34,642 nucleotides of DNA from Chara braunii. Lineage: Eukaryota; Streptophyta; Charophyceae; Charales; Characeae. The notes beneath the pieces were generated by a model, which was not told where the DNA came from, made no database searches, and saw nothing but the letters and a program-made list of their open reading frames with translations. The DNA is taken from contig BFEA01000084.1 of the NCBI GenBank assembly GCA_003427395.1, positions 3,659,789 to 3,694,430 of the forward strand, read 5' to 3'. Positions 11,110 to 20,693 of this stretch are shown piece by piece. How positions within the stretch are numbered: the stretch's first letter is position 1; each line of letters starts with the position of its first letter. The position numbers were made by a program, and so were the translations under genes.

Positions 11110-11112
<3 letters not shown>

Positions 11113-11197
<85 letters not shown>

Positions 11198-11217
11198 TCT
11201 CTCTCTCTCCCTCCCTT

Positions 11218-11295
<78 letters not shown>
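11113..11295. repeat. (CT)n microsatellite inside LTR copy A
   Basis: A CT dinucleotide tract of about 180 bp with a few CCCTCT interruptions. It is absent from LTR copy B, so it arose or expanded after the two copies separated. Homology with copy B resumes at CTGATCTCAGCC near 11314. Confidence 0.95.
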
Positions 11296-11298
<3 letters not shown>

Positions 11299-11998
11299 CG
11301 TACCTACTGGGCCTGATCTCAGCCGCGCGATCTCATGCATCACAGGGCCGAGATCGGCCGCGCTCAAAGGCCCTTTCAGGCCGACCAGCTCCAAAAAGGA
11401 GCTAGCCCGGTAGGACGCCGATGGACTCGATCCTAAAATCCCCTAGATGAAAGTCAGACTCAGTACCTACTGGGCTAGCTCCTCCTTTACACCACAGGGG
11501 AGCAACTCTTCTACATGAAAAGCTCTATACCCAGCAGGCCATCACCCTACTTCCCCACTATTGGTCAGTTGTTTACAGCTCGGCCGATCACCCAACGACA
11601 TAGGCCTCGGCTTCGGCCTATCGGCTATTGGCGTGGAATAAAATCTCACAACCCAAGAAACCAATAGAAAATTGCTTTCTATTCCTTCGTGTCGTGACCC
11701 TATACCCATCGCATCCCTCTTTTTAGCCTACTTAGGCCCTGAATCGCGCGACTTACATTATTTCAGGTAGAATAGGTCTTAGCATTCTCACGTCCGCGTG
11801 CCTCGACGGTCTCAACAAAGCAAAGCACTTCTAGTTATTATCGCTACTCTCGGACGTCACACGCGTCTGAACCAAACCTCGAAAACTTTTAGTATCTTAG
11901 TCATAGGTCAGATCTGAATAAACTTTTGGCAACGCCAATATCATCAAGTCCTTCAATCCAACGAAAGAGTCGGACAGCGTCCGGCGTTTAAAATCCCC

Positions 11999-12026
11999 GG
12001 CAAATACCCTTGTTAGGGTATTTGCC
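11999..12026. repeat. Terminal stem-loop of LTR copy A
   Basis: A perfect 12 bp stem GGCAAATACCCT/AGGGTATTTGCC with loop TGTT lies 6 bp from the LTR end. Copy B keeps the same stem with a different loop. It may serve the element's ends or its RNA; no function is shown. Confidence 0.85.
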
Positions 12027-12032
12027 CCGACA

Positions 12033-12734
12033 GCATTTCGAGGCCCCATTGAGCGACGTCCCCCTCGTTCACCCTATATTAATAAATAATATAAGTCTGT
12101 CTGGATTCTTATGGAACTCCTTTGTGAAAATAATAACAAAACTCTCCCAATAATAATTAGTCGAAACTTATATTAAAGTCCAAGTTATTCTCTCAGTAGT
12201 TTAAAATTTATCACCTATGAATGGTCTTACTGAGCAACGTTCCCATCGCTCTTCATCAAGATAATAATATAAACTTCATAAGAGTTTAATAGATACTTCG
12301 TATAATCAATCAAGCAACCATCCGAAACGAAGCCGGAGAGTTTTTACCAACATTCAAGAAACGACACTCTCTGTCGTTCGCTATCCAAATAAAAATTAAG
12401 ATTCTTACAAAATTCTCATGTGAAAGCAACAGTTACAGTATACAACAATTCAACAAACATTTTGGAATATGACCGGAATTCTTACATCAATATTCAACTC
12501 AACATTAAAACTAGATTTAGCTTTCTGAAATCTCATAATTCATTCGTTCAACAGGATTATCTCCATGTAGGTCTTGACATAATCCCAAAACAGTCACGTC
12601 ACATCATTCTACTCTGGAACTTTCACAGGCTTAACTCCCTGTGGGCATTTCAGAAAGAAACAGTCACATCACAGCTTAACGAGCATAATTTTTCAAAACA
12701 GACGAAAGTTCTAATTAAGACAGGTTCTCTGCCG
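12033..12734. other. Interior of the LTR element, AT-rich, no gene
   Basis: A/T-rich DNA with no recognisable coding. A CTTTCACAGGCTTAAC word at about 12620, with CTGTGGG completing a small hairpin, recurs at about 13038 and 13197 as part of the tandem repeats. The 112-codon open stretch at 12420-12758 has no family features. Confidence 0.55.
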
Positions 12735-13350
12735 CAAAAAGACTCCCCAGCGTACTGATGGGAATGACTCCCCAGTCTACTGATGGGAACGAATCCCTAG
12801 TCTGCTGATGAGAATATATCTCCAGTCTACTGATGGGAGCTCTGATTAAGACAGACCCCTTGCCACAGAACGATCCCCCAGTCTACTGATGGGAACTACT
12901 CCCCGGTCGCTGATGGAAATGTTGTTGATGGGAATGATCTCCCAGTCCACTGATGGGAATGGGTCCCCGGTTGCTGATGGAAGTCACTTCCCAGTGTACT
13001 GATGAAATCAAGTTGTGAGATCATTTTGTTATAAGTCTTTTACGGCTTAACCCCCTCGGGGTCTTTCATTCCATCAATATGGGAGTGACTCCCCAGTTGC
13101 TGATGGGAATGACCTCCCAATCTACTGATGGGAACAAGTCCCCAGTTGTTGATGGAAGCTACTTCCCAGTCTGTTGATGGGAACCAGTCCGCAATCTTTC
13201 ACAGGCTTAACCCCCTGTGGGCCTTTCATTCCATCAATATGACAATGACTCCCCAGTTGTTGATGGGAATGACCTCCCGGTCTACTGATGGGAACTTGTC
13301 CCCAGTTGTTAATGGAAGTACTCCCCAGTCTGTTGATGGGAGTCAATCCG
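12735..13350 (+). repeat. 25 bp minisatellite with a 150 bp higher-order repeat
   Basis: Degenerate units of CTGATGGGAATGACTCCCCAG plus TCTA fill 12735-13025 and 13082-13350. In the second half the units form a larger repeat of about 150 bp (about 13048-13197 and 13198-13350). Each of these starts with GGCTTAACCCCCT and TTTCATTCCATCAATATG. Confidence 0.85.
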
Positions 13351-13911
13351 CTTTTCGATAACCATTCCTCAACAATCGCCATGACATTCCATAATATTCG
13401 CGCGCAATTCAAACTTCTTCACATTTCATCCAAATTTCAGTGTCTCAATTCATCAATCACATGTAGAGTAAAACAACCTTACCTTATACAACCAGGGTTG
13501 GCTAGACCCTGGTCATAGAGGTACGGTGACTATGCCTGACACGAGGAGAGGTAGCCACTTCTCCCCTCGCGGCAATCATATTCATCTACCTACAAGTTCA
13601 CAATTTCTCAACAACCTACATTTAATCAAATCTTCACAACAACAAAATAATTTACGACGAATGCTTTCACATGGAATTTCAAAGTAATCCGCATTCTATA
13701 CTCTTCATCAATAGATCAAATACAGTATATGGTTTTTCAACGAATGGTGGTCTGGGTAGCTGATACATCAAATCAAATAGAGCTCTCAAATCATCAAAAT
13801 GATATTGAGGGAAATATCAACCTCAAGTAGATAACACCCAATGTTATTCCAACAAAAAAGTGTTTCGAAGTTAATAATGAACTTAGAAAATGAACTTAGA
13901 ATCTTGACAAC
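13351..13911. other. Interior of the LTR element, no gene
   Basis: A/T-rich DNA downstream of gag on the minus strand, where protease and RT would be expected, but none is seen. Small hairpins CCAGGGT/ACCCTGG (about 13491-13511) and CGAGGAGAGG/CTCCCCTCG (about 13541-13569) are visible. Confidence 0.55.
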
Positions 13912-14815
13912 TTATTTTTTCATGGCTTTCAACCGCTTGCATCTATTCGGAGTATGTTCGGTTCTACCGCATCTTTTACAGATAATATTATTCCAATACA
14001 ATCTTCCTTTCTTTGCTCGCTGGTCTCGTTGGTTTTGAGATGCTAACTCAGAATGCTCTGCCTTTTGGGTAGTTGGCGTCGAAGAACTATCTAAACAATT
14101 TTCTTTATCTCTTCTATCTTTCTCACATGGATCATTCAAAGGTTATTCTATCATTGCCTTCTGATACTCACGATGAGAATCGTCCTCTGTTTCTTTCAAC
14201 ATCTCTCTAATTTCCAAAATATTTGACACGAAATTTGAATCTCTCTTTCGTTTATCAATCTGGCACTCCGTCCCAGAGTTTTGCAAGCGAAGCTGCATAC
14301 GAAGAACCTTGTCAAAATTTCGTTACCAAAATTTAAACGAATCATTTCTCATTTAGATTTACCATCTACCTCATAAATAAGTTCATATTGTTCTCCCTCT
14401 GAAAAATTTGCAAGAAAGATAAGACATCTTTGTCTTTCTGCTAATCCTTGTATCCGACGAGCAGTCCGTTCAAACTCGGCCAAAAACTTTTCTTTTATCA
14501 CGTATGCATCTCGCTTGACATTCTTCAAATCCTCAATTATTGTTGGTGTGTCGCCCAGCCATAACATGGTATCTCAGAAATTAGACCATGTCTTTGACAT
14601 TTCGGCTATTTGTAGGATTACGTTCATAAAAAAAAATTCGAAATACCTAAGAATTTTTTTCAAAATTTGGGGATCATCCCAATTGTTGATGGATGCAAGT
14701 TGCTCAAACTTTTCAATGAAAGTAGAACCGAAGTTACTGTCGAAGAGAGGGACGTATACTCTTAGCAGACTTTCGCTTTCCACGTCTGTCTGTTCTATAA
14801 GTCAATTTATTCCAG
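13912..14815 (-). pseudogene. Gag-like protein with CCHC knuckle, broken
   Basis: The minus strand reads LIEQTDVESES, then a gag core (YVPLFDSNFGSTFIEKFEQL, NNWDDPQILKKILRYFEFFF, then DTMLWLGDTPTIIEDLKNVK and ANFSEGEQYELIYEVDGKSK). After a frame change between about 14349 and 14310 it reads MQLRLQNSGTECQIDKRKRD and REMLKETEDDSHREYQKAMIE, and ends with the zinc knuckle CKRCGRTEHTPNRC (CX2CX4HX4C). A TGA at 14574-14576 and a stop after KAMIE also break it. The layout (helical core, charged coil, one CCHC knuckle) is typical of LTR-retrotransposon gag. It would form the particle and bind element RNA. It is the only coding sequence of the element. Confidence 0.8.
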
Positions 14816-15842
14816 TCATATCTTTATGATGATGACTTCTGCTTTCTTACTTTTCTCTCCTTTGACCGGTTTCGAGAATTTGACAATCATCAACTTCTCG
14901 AACTCATTTCACGTTCCAGAAGCGCGTAGAAGATGTTCAACCTCAACCTTCGATTCTTCAATCACAAACCCCAGAAGCGCATCGGCCCCCGCTTTTTCTC
15001 GCGAAAGATGGGAGAGTTCTCCCGGCCATCTCACACAGGAGTTTAAACAGAAGTAATACAGAGACAACTCGGAGACGATGCATAATTAATCCCACGGACT
15101 ACTTAAACGGTCGCGGTTGCGTCGTCCCTTCGCTGCTCTAACCGGGTGTATCAGCTGTACATCCCGCGATACCCTACGACGCGATAGGTTCCCGCGGGGC
15201 ATAAGCTTGTTTCCCTAAGGGGTTGTCACCACCCTTAGGGGCGTATCCATACCGAGCTACCGACCCACGTATGAAAGTTTCTTCATGCAGTTGCACAGGT
15301 GGGTCAGCCGAGGGCGTTTGCTCGCTCGCTGTAGTATAGGTACGGGCGATTTAAACGCCTATTGAAGCCGGTCGTCATCCGTTTCTTAGGGTGTTAATCT
15401 CCTAAGTACAAAGCGTACGCCGGTCGACAAGAACGATCTTAACCTAGTGTGAAACCCCCAGTATCCTAGTCCCTTTCGTCACCAGTTAAAAAGAAAGACA
15501 TAACAACCACACATAGTTACATAAAAAGGAATCGAAATGATAACCGAACGAATCTAAGTCATCATTAGATACATACAATAACACAATATCAAAATAAAAT
15601 CCGACCACCCTTAGTCGAATTTCACAAAAATCATACATCCGTCAACGAGGAGTTGACTTTCAACAATAACCTCAATGCAGCCAACAAGGTAGTCGGTCTG
15701 TCTTAGTTTTGACTTGATGAGATGCGGTGCCGAAGTTATTCATTTCATCTTACCGCCGACCTAAGATTGAACACGCACACACCCGTCTCCATACGTTTCT
15801 CAATCTTTTTGGATGATGGACTGTTTTGCGGATGATTCTTGA

Positions 15843-16121
15843 TCAGGGGCATTGTTTGAGGTGTCGCATGCCTCTCTTTCTAGGAAGTAATCTGGGGTAC
15901 TCCTCCTCCTCGTCCGAGCACAAGACTCGGATCTTAGAAGTCGGGCCATCTCCACCGAATCGGCAAAGTACCCCCCCGTAGAACGGTCCACTCTGGTCGA
16001 TAACAGGGTCGACTCCTAAAACAACGAACCCTCGCCCCAGATGCTTCCTGAAGAAAGATAATTTATTCACTATAAGTAGATTTTTAGTTGTCCTCTTCGT
16101 CTCTTGCCCAAGGTAACTCAA
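15843..16121 (-). other. Open reading stretch conserved in both LTRs, copy B
   Basis: About 92 codons matching the copy A stretch at 8444-8725: LSYLGQETK, FRKHLGRGFVVLGVDPVIDQ, GGVLCRFGGDGPTSKIRVL and SDEEEEYPR are shared or nearly so. There is no ATG and no known domain. Retention of frame despite indels is the only sign of coding. Confidence 0.35.
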
Positions 16122-17018
16122 ACGAAAATAGTTAGAAAAGATAGAGAATGAAAATCATTTAGACAGATAAAAGTCATTAAGGAGACAGATGTCAATCTTT
16201 GGGAAAAAACTACGTTCGTTTGACCTTATCTGCTTTATTTGATTCAAATTCGTTTTACGGTAAGCGTTAAAAATTGACATTTTTCAAAACAGCCAAACCT
16301 TTTTGGCATGCAGGCAAGTGAGAAGTCAAAAAAAGACACTCCTTTTTCATTTTCTCAAATACGCATAATCAATCTCCTTTGCAACCATCATTCTACCTAC
16401 CTGCACAACACGCAGAGACAAAAAGTTCAAGAGAAACCAGTACAATCCCATGCCCAAGTCAAATATTTTCATTCACATGCACGATACGCACGACTTTCCT
16501 TTACCTTTTCAACGAATATTCAATGAACAGGGTCAAGCAAAGTGTGAGTTCACACAAGTGTGAAGGGAAATCTGAGTCAATAAACTGACTAACCTTGAGT
16601 GAAGTGGTGTCGAACGCGCTCTGGCTCACTCAAGAAAGCCAAGAAATAATATGTTTGTCGCCAAAGAAAACTACTTGTTCCAATCTTTTTCCGACTTGCA
16701 AGTAGCACACGAGGTAGTCCCAGATTCGATGGCGGCAAGTCACACAAGTCCCAAAAAGAATGTTGTTTCCAACTGGTTCCACGTTTGTCCCAACCAATCC
16801 TAGGTGGTCCCTGATGGTCCTACGCCACCAACATTCGTTCCTCACACTGATTTCATAGTGCATCGCGTGCCAACTGCCACCACGTCACGTTACCGCCGCC
16901 GTACACTTCAACTCTTGTAGCACAAACTCATCAAACATAACAGACGTCGCGCCGTAGAAAAAAACTCCGCCGCTATCGTGCCATAATTCCCTGTTGTCGT
17001 GTCGCTAATCCATCCGCA

Positions 17019-17498
17019 TTTCCACACCAAAGAGAAAAAACAAGTATCGCTTCTCCACCAATTCGGCAACACTTCCCCACCAAAAGAAAATTCAAGTGCC
17101 GCCGCGCCACAAATTCAGCAGCACTTCCTTGCCAAAAAAAAATTCAAGTGTCGCCGCGCGGCAAATTCGGGAGCACTTCCCAGCTAAAAGAAAATTCAAG
17201 TGTCGCCGCGCCGCAAATTCGGCAGCACTTCCCTGCCGAAAGAAAATTCAAGTATCGCCGCACCACAAATTTGGCAACATTTCCCCGCCAAAAGAAAATT
17301 CAAGCGTCGCTACGCCGCAAATTCGGCAGCACTTCCCCGCCAAAAGAAAATTCAAGTGCCGCCGCGCCACAAATTCGGCAGCACTTCCCCACCAAAAGAA
17401 AATTTTAGTGTCATAATGCCGCAAATTCGGCAACACTTCCCTGCCAAAAGAAAATTCAAGTGTCACCGTGCCTCAAATCCGGCAGCACCTCCCCAACA
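17019..17498 (+). repeat. 52 bp tandem repeat array, LTR copy B
   Basis: Nine units of the same 52 bp repeat as in copy A, each diverged by a few bases and without an N. The intact register supports the view that the extra exact pair in copy A is an assembly error. Confidence 0.92.
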
Positions 17499-18289
17499 CG
17501 TAAGGAAAACGGCTGCTAGCGATGCCTCATCGCTCGGACAGCATCTCCCCATTACTGCTGTTATGGCTGTCGATGACGCAGTGCCATAACACAATGCCGC
17601 AGGGTCGTCATTGCCCCCTGTCGCATCTCACGGACGCTCCTCGCTGAGCTGCCGTAAATCCCCCTAGAGACTAGCCAGCCATCGTATGAAGCAGAGTACT
17701 CCAGCCAGGCTATGGTTGTCTCCTCCTCCTCGCCGCATTCCACTACTGTCCTCCAACTCCGTCTGCAACACTCTTGCCTCCTCTCCAACACTCCAGCAAT
17801 GAGGCAAGTGTGTTGTCATACACTCGCAGCTGGAGGCAAGTGTGAGGCAGCTGGGGGACAACTGCCTCTTTGTAGTGGCTGAGGAGGGCAGCAACAACCT
17901 CAGCTGCCCCTAGGCAAAATTCGTCACTTGCCTGGGGCCGTTGGTCTAAGCCAGATCAACGGACTAAGGCAGCCTTACCTTAGCCACACACTTAGGGTGG
18001 CAGTTGGACTCAACTGCCCCCCTCTTTTTCTCCCTTTCCCCTGCACTCAGCCCTACACTGAGTGCAGGTTCAGCGGAAAAATGGTTGTTTTCCGCCAAAT
18101 TCCCTTTACCACCTCTTCAGATCCCCATCCTATGTCATGAGTCACATTCAAGCCTGTTTGGCCTGTATCTGATCGTAGTCGTAGGCACATTTGTGACCGT
18201 GACTCTTTTCTTTTTCCTTTCCTCTTCTTTTCTTTTCTTTTTCTCTTTTTGTTTTCTTTTCCTTATTTTTACCCCCTCCTCGTTTCTTA

Positions 18290-18326
18290 GTGCCAACGAC
18301 CATTTCACTGGTCACACCGTCGGCAC
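18290..18326. repeat. Nested hairpin specific to LTR copy B
   Basis: Outer stem GTGCC/GGCAC and inner stem GACCA/TGGTC. It starts at the same alignment point (after CGTTTCTTAGTGC) as the nested hairpin of copy A, has the same two-stem plan, but differs in sequence. Confidence 0.7.
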
Positions 18327-18332
18327 CCCCCC

Positions 18333-18374
18333 CATGATCTGTTGAAGTACAGACCCGAGTTCGAATCCCCTCCT
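18333..18374 (+). ncRNA. tRNA 3'-half-like fragment
   Basis: CTGTTGAAGTACAGAC followed by GAGTTCGAATCCCC resembles an anticodon arm and a T-loop/B box (GTTCGAATCC). The stems do not pair well and no 5' half is present, so it is not a tRNA gene. A close relative lies at 30441-30478 on the opposite strand. Confidence 0.4.
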
Positions 18375-18380
18375 GGGACT

Positions 18381-18434
18381 GGACCATTTCCTGATTTATG
18401 CGTGGCATCCTTGCGCATGGGCCATGCTAATCTC
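18381..18434 (-). ncRNA. U6 snRNA fragment (3' half), antisense in LTR copy B
   Basis: The minus strand reads GAGATTAGCATGGCCCATGCG, CAAGGATGCCACGCATAAATC and AGGAAATGGTCC. This matches the 3' half of U6 snRNA with few changes. The 5' half, including the ACAGAGA box, is missing, so it is a truncated copy. It directly abuts the tRNA-like fragment and is absent from LTR copy A. Confidence 0.85.
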
Positions 18435-19160
18435 CGCACCGCTGATCTCAGCCTCGCGATCTCATGGATCGTAAGGCCGATATCGGCCGCGCTCAAAGGC
18501 CCTTTCAGGTTGACCAACTCCAAAAAGAAGCTAGCCCAGTAAGACACCGCTGAACTCGATCCTAGAATCCCCTAGATGAAAGTCAGACTCGGTACATACC
18601 GGGCTAACTCCTCCTTTACACCAAAGGGGAGCAACTCTTCTACATGAAGGGCTCTATACCCAGCAGACCGTCACGCTATGGTTGAGGAGGCTCTGCCCGC
18701 TCATCCCTTCCCCACTATTGGCCGGTTGTTTACAGCTCGGCCGATCACCCAACCACATAGGCCTCGGCTTCGGCCTATCGGCTCTTGGCGCGGAATCAAA
18801 TCCCGCAGCCCAAGAAAACAATAAAAAATTGCTTTCTATTCCTTCGTGCACAGACCCTATACCCGATGCATCCCTCTTTTTAGCCTACTTAGATCCTGAA
18901 TCGCGTGACTGACATTATTTTAGGTAGAATAGGTCTAGCCTTAGCGTTCCCACGTCCGCGTGCCTCTGCGGTCTCAACAAAGCGAAGCACTTCCAGTTAT
19001 TGTTGCTACTCTCGGACATCACAGGCGTCTGAACTAAAGGTCGAAAACTTTTAGTCTCTTAGTCATATGTCAGGTCTGAATAAACTTTTGGCAACGTCAA
19101 TCTCATCAGGTCCTTCAATCCAACGAAAGAGTCGGACAGCGTCTGACGTTTAAAATCCCC

Positions 19161-19188
19161 GGCAAATACCCTGACAAGGGTATTTGCC
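19161..19188. repeat. Terminal stem-loop of LTR copy B
   Basis: Stem GGCAAATACCCT/AGGGTATTTGCC with loop GACA, the counterpart of 11999-12026. Conservation of the stem with a changed loop is what a structural constraint would give, though two copies are too few to prove it. Confidence 0.85.
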
Positions 19189-19267
19189 CAGACACCGTGA
19201 AGGCAGGGGTGCGCAACCCGTAGCTTGTCTGTTCATGTGTTTGTCTGCCATACACAACTCCAAGATT

Positions 19268-19286
19268 GTATGTGTGTGTGTGCGCG

Positions 19287-19351
<65 letters not shown>

Positions 19352-19401
19352 NNNNNNNNNNNNNNNNNNNNNNNNNNNNNNNNNNNNNNNNNNNNNNNNN
19401 N

Positions 19402-19456
<55 letters not shown>
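19268..19456. repeat. (TG)n-(GA)n microsatellite with a 50 N assembly gap
   Basis: TG repeats run to about 19331 and GA repeats to 19456, with 50 N at 19352-19401. The gap size is probably a placeholder, so the true repeat length is unknown. It begins about 75 bp beyond the right end of the LTR element. Confidence 0.95.
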
Positions 19457-19461
<5 letters not shown>

Positions 19462-20040
19462 CAGCATGCACCGTGTGAGTGACTGGGAGCACAAGGGCAA
19501 GCGCTAACCTCAAAAAAGAAGAGGGGGGATGTTCTATTCAAGTACGAGGGCTTTCCTCTGCACGATCAGAATAGAACGCATATGCTCAATATTCGAATAC
19601 AACCCATGTGAATTTTATTCGAAGTGGTTACATTCAAGAAAATGGACTATTCCAGGGGCCGGGGGCCGAGCAGGCAAAAGTGATCCTGCACGTGCAAGGA
19701 GGGCTCGCCGCCCCCTAGAAGCCCCTGCCTGCAACCATTGGGCCCTTCATTACGAACAACTGGTATAACGAACCAAGGCGTAAATGACTCACGTGTATAA
19801 ACGCAACCCTACTGGAAAACCTGGAAAAATTCCCGAAGTTGTATAAATGCGTCCCCTACTACTGGCTGCTAATTTCGCTGCCCCCTCAGCCCTCCGAACC
19901 GCTCTTCTTGGACAGAGCCACCTTGCTTGGGATCTTTGAGAACGCCATGTGATGTGAGTATCCCCGTGGCCCCCCAAAGCGTGTCAAGGCATTTCATATT
20001 TCATACAGTCTAACCTCCCTGCTATCGTCTAGACCGTCCT
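19457..20040. other. Non-coding flank with a diverged repeat copy
   Basis: No gene. A short hairpin GTTCTATTC/GAATAGAAC lies near 19531-19579. Bases 19815-19925 (GTTGTATAAATGCGTCC through CCTCCGAACCGCTCTTCTTGG) are a diverged copy of the 6925-7020 repeat, in the same orientation. Confidence 0.6.
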
Positions 20041-20139
20041 GGGGCAAGGTCCCACTTGCACGGATTACGAGTTTCTGACCGTTGATCTGTGCTATCTACG
20101 GTCAATCTCTCTTAATCCGTGCAAGTGGGACCTAGCCCC
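20041..20139. repeat. 99 bp near-perfect hairpin (H2)
   Basis: The left arm starts GGGGCAAGGTCCCACTTGCA and continues CGGATTACGAG. The right arm is its complement, with about ten mismatches over 45 bp (one A/T difference in the outer module) and a loop of a few bases. Its size and shape are those of a plant microRNA precursor or a small foldback transposon. The outer module GGGGC.AGGTCCCACT is shared with the hairpins at 33185 and 33435. Confidence 0.85.
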
Positions 20140-20254
20140 TGAACTGAACTGAAATCAGAGGAGACGAGCAAAATTCTTTGGCTCGAAACGGCCCCCGAAT
20201 TTGTCGTTTTCCAATTTCTGGAAGAGTAGTATGACTCTGGCCCAGACAGGAAAG

Positions 20255-20502
20255 CCCAACTCGCCCTTCAGGGCATCCGTTAACTTGAATGACACGCATA
20301 GGGCCGCGCTCCAACGCTCACCCAATGTGCAAAATGGGAATGAATCTTACCGTAGAACTTGAGAAGATACGCCGTCACATGTGTTTTGTCTCATCTGGAT
20401 TCGCTGAGCAGTGGACCGAGGCCCATATCGAGAAATGGTCCAAATCCGGAATAAAAAGGGAAACGAAAAAAGGAAAAAAAAAAAAAGAAAACCCAACTCG
20501 CC
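20255..20502 (+). mobile_element. U6 snRNA-derived chimeric retroposon with 11 bp target duplication
   Basis: The body (about 20266-20491) starts with a U6-like 5' stem-loop, here GCCC/GGGC closed by TTCA, then GCATCCGTTAAC. Next come a U6-like GATGACACGCATA-type word (about 20289) and an unrelated insertion of about 120 bp. It ends with the U6 3' end ATATCGAGAAATGGTCCAAA (about 20425) and an A-rich tail. It is flanked by exact direct repeats CCCAACTCGCC at 20255-20265 and 20492-20502. Tail plus target duplication is the mark of LINE-type retroposition. It lacks the ACAGAGA box and cannot be a working U6. Confidence 0.72.
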
Positions 20503-20693
20503 GTTTTTTTGTTTTTTTCCCCCCTCTCGGAGTTGACAAGTTTCTTTTCTTCGTTTTCGTCAGTGCTGAATCAACGGTTGCAAGGGTGTCCTGTTCGCGC
20601 AACGGCAAAGGGGCGGCGGGGTTACTGTAGTTGTTTTAGACAGGCGGCGGGAGGGGGGAGGGGGAGGGGGAGGGGCTGCTTTTGCATTGCACT

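Larger units (their letters stand above)
7549..12032 (-). repeat. Long terminal repeat, copy A (3' LTR)
   Basis: It aligns with 14974-19194 from AGCGCATCGGCCCC at the left to GGTATTTGCCC.GACA at the right, roughly 85-90% identical by eye in the parts compared. It differs by a CT microsatellite and two hairpins near 10.96-11.30 kb and by a partly different 9.2-9.4 kb segment. The right end carries the stem-loop GGCAAATACCCT/AGGGTATTTGCC (11999-12026). Between these landmarks I see no gene apart from the conserved open stretch at 8444-8725. Confidence 0.8.
7549..19194 (-). mobile_element. LARD-like LTR retrotransposon, gag only
   Basis: Two long direct repeats (7549-12032 and 14974-19194) enclose 2.9 kb of different DNA whose only recognisable coding is a broken gag on the minus strand. 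On the minus strand the repeats begin TGTC(T/G)GGGCAAATACCC and end at GGGGCCGATGCGCT, consistent with a TG start. No protease, RT or integrase is visible. Long LTRs with a short, enzyme-free interior match the known LARD class (for example barley Sukkula), but this may be a new family. No clear primer site or polypurine tract was found. ACCGT occurs at 7541-7545 and 19194-19198 and might be a target duplication, though it implies ends that do not match perfectly. A plain segmental duplication is the alternative. Confidence 0.7.
14974..19194 (-). repeat. Long terminal repeat, copy B (5' LTR)
   Basis: This is the direct repeat of 7549-12032. On the minus strand it precedes gag, so it would be the promoter-bearing LTR. 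It lacks the CT microsatellite of copy A. Instead it holds a different hairpin, a tRNA-like piece and an antisense U6 piece at 18290-18434. The frame of one open stretch in copy A (about 8092-8334) is interrupted by a stop here. No promoter motif could be fixed with confidence. Confidence 0.8.

Noticed and set aside
12735-13350. CTGATG words suggestive of a hammerhead ribozyme core
   Set aside because: CTGATGGGAA lacks the CUGAUGA...GAAA arrangement and flanking stems; it is just the minisatellite unit.
12735-13350. Possible CRISPR-like spaced repeats
   Set aside because: Units are contiguous and diverged, without unique spacers, and the genome is eukaryotic.
7541-19198. ACCGT as a firm 5 bp target duplication of the LARD-like element
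   Set aside because: Using it would place the LTR ends where the two copies disagree over five bases; kept only as a possibility.
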